Made by a program: the position numbers and the translations under genes. A model generated the notes under the pieces. That model was not told the DNA's origin. It made no database searches and worked only from the letters and a program-made list of their open reading frames with translations. Of a stretch of DNA of 35,569 bases, positions 34,780 to 35,569 are shown in pieces (position 1 is the stretch's first letter; the number at the start of each line of letters is the position of its first letter). The DNA is taken from contig PLXX01000114.1 in the NCBI GenBank assembly GCA_003153275.1, positions 32,798 through 68,366 on the forward strand, in the 5' to 3' direction. The stretch is from Nitrospiraceae bacterium (lineage in GTDB: Bacteria; Nitrospirota; Thermodesulfovibrionia; Thermodesulfovibrionales; UBA6898).

Positions 34780-35569
34780 TTATATCGATTTATTCCAAAG
34801 TTTAATTGATATGACAGGTGAAAAAAGGCAAGTAATGATAGCTATAATTACAAAGGTTGAATACCTGGAGTTTGAAATAATTCCGTTGTTTAATGCAATC
34901 ACTGCTAGTGCAATAATTAAGCTAAGTCTTGATGACAATAGAAATCCGGCCGATAGAGATTTTTTAATTCCCAAAATCCTTTTTAAAATCACTAAGCAGG
35001 GGATCACCTTCACGGCATAAGCGATTATTAGAAATACAGGAAGAATTAAGAGCGTATCGGTGGAAAAAAGTGATTTTACTTCAAATTGAACGCCAATCAT
35101 TATGAAGAATACAGGAATTAAAAAACCAAAGCCGATAGCATCAAGCTTTTCATTTAATACTTCAGTGACTCCGCATGCTTCATTATCTCCGGTTTTTCTA
35201 GTATCATCTGAGCCATTCTTTAGTACAAGTGAAAATAAAGCGCCCGCCATAAAAGCACCAACGATAACCTCAATTCCTAAAATACCTGCAAGAATTGCAA
35301 AAAGAAAAAGGACTGTCATAACCATTCTAACTTCGAGTTGGGTAATTTTGAGGATGTGCTTATTAAAATTAATCGTTTTTATACGCTGTAAGATAAAATA
35401 TAACGCAATAAAAAAGATAAAAAGAATGCCTGAATATAGAATTGAAAAATCTATCTCGCCTTTAACAAAAAACATAACCATCGGAAGTAGAAATAAGGTT
35501 GAAAAATCAGCAAACAGACCACTTATGAGCATCGTCTGACCAAAGGGATTATCAATGATTCCTCTTTCT
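34780..35569 (-). CDS. CPA2-family cation:proton antiporter, partial (N-terminus outside the window)
   Basis: Frame open to the window edge (GIIDNPFGQTMLISGLFADF...), multiple TM segments, VIVGAFMAGALFSLVL, IGVQFEVKSL. Confidence 0.85.
   Translation of the reverse strand, partial: ERGIIDNPFGQTMLISGLFADFSTLFLLPMVMFFVKGEIDFSILYSGILFIFFIALYFILQRIKTINFNKHILKITQLEVRMVMTVLFLFAILAGILGIEVIVGAFMAGALFSLVLKNGSDDTRKTGDNEACGVTEVLNEKLDAIGFGFLIPVFFIMIGVQFEVKSLFSTDTLLILPVFLIIAYAVKVIPCLVILKRILGIKKSLSAGFLLSSRLSLIIALAVIALNNGIISNSRYSTFVIIAIITCLFSPVISIKLWNKSI

Overview
The window looks like a bacterial chromosome segment of Nitrospirota/Desulfobacterota-like character (taxonomy is an inference). About 29 kb is conserved housekeeping: rho; a multiheme cytochrome; clpB-hspR-dnaJ (minus); an M50 site-2 protease; a divergent ATP-type PEP carboxykinase; a Kdo/phospholipid cluster (kdsB-pyrG-kdsA-hyp-kdsD-kdsC-pgsA-plsY); a TPR membrane protein; a DUF4388/pseudopilin-like fusion; queC; selA-selB; and dnaA-dnaN-gyrB. 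After gyrB comes an accessory stretch (~28.97-31.6 kb) with a degraded YgiT/MqsA-like antitoxin, a truncated AAA ATPase and a 5'-truncated Tn3-family transposase whose terminal inverted repeat interrupts a gene. Beyond it lies a minus-strand C1-type cluster (PanB-like, MetF-like, MtaA/UroD-like) and a partial CPA2 antiporter. The most interesting signal is in the panB-like gene. An in-frame TGA sits exactly where homologues have Cys (LE[C]VP) and is followed by a hairpin with bacterial SECIS-like geometry, in a window that also encodes SelA and SelB. A separate frameshift in the same gene makes a pseudogene or sequencing error the main competing explanation. Other notable non-coding structure: a 168-bp MITE-like inverted-repeat element, a five-copy helically phased CAC-N5-GTG array, a nested-stem leader upstream of pckA, a HAIR-like operator over the dnaJ promoter, and an RBS-preceded 22-codon ORF between selA and selB.
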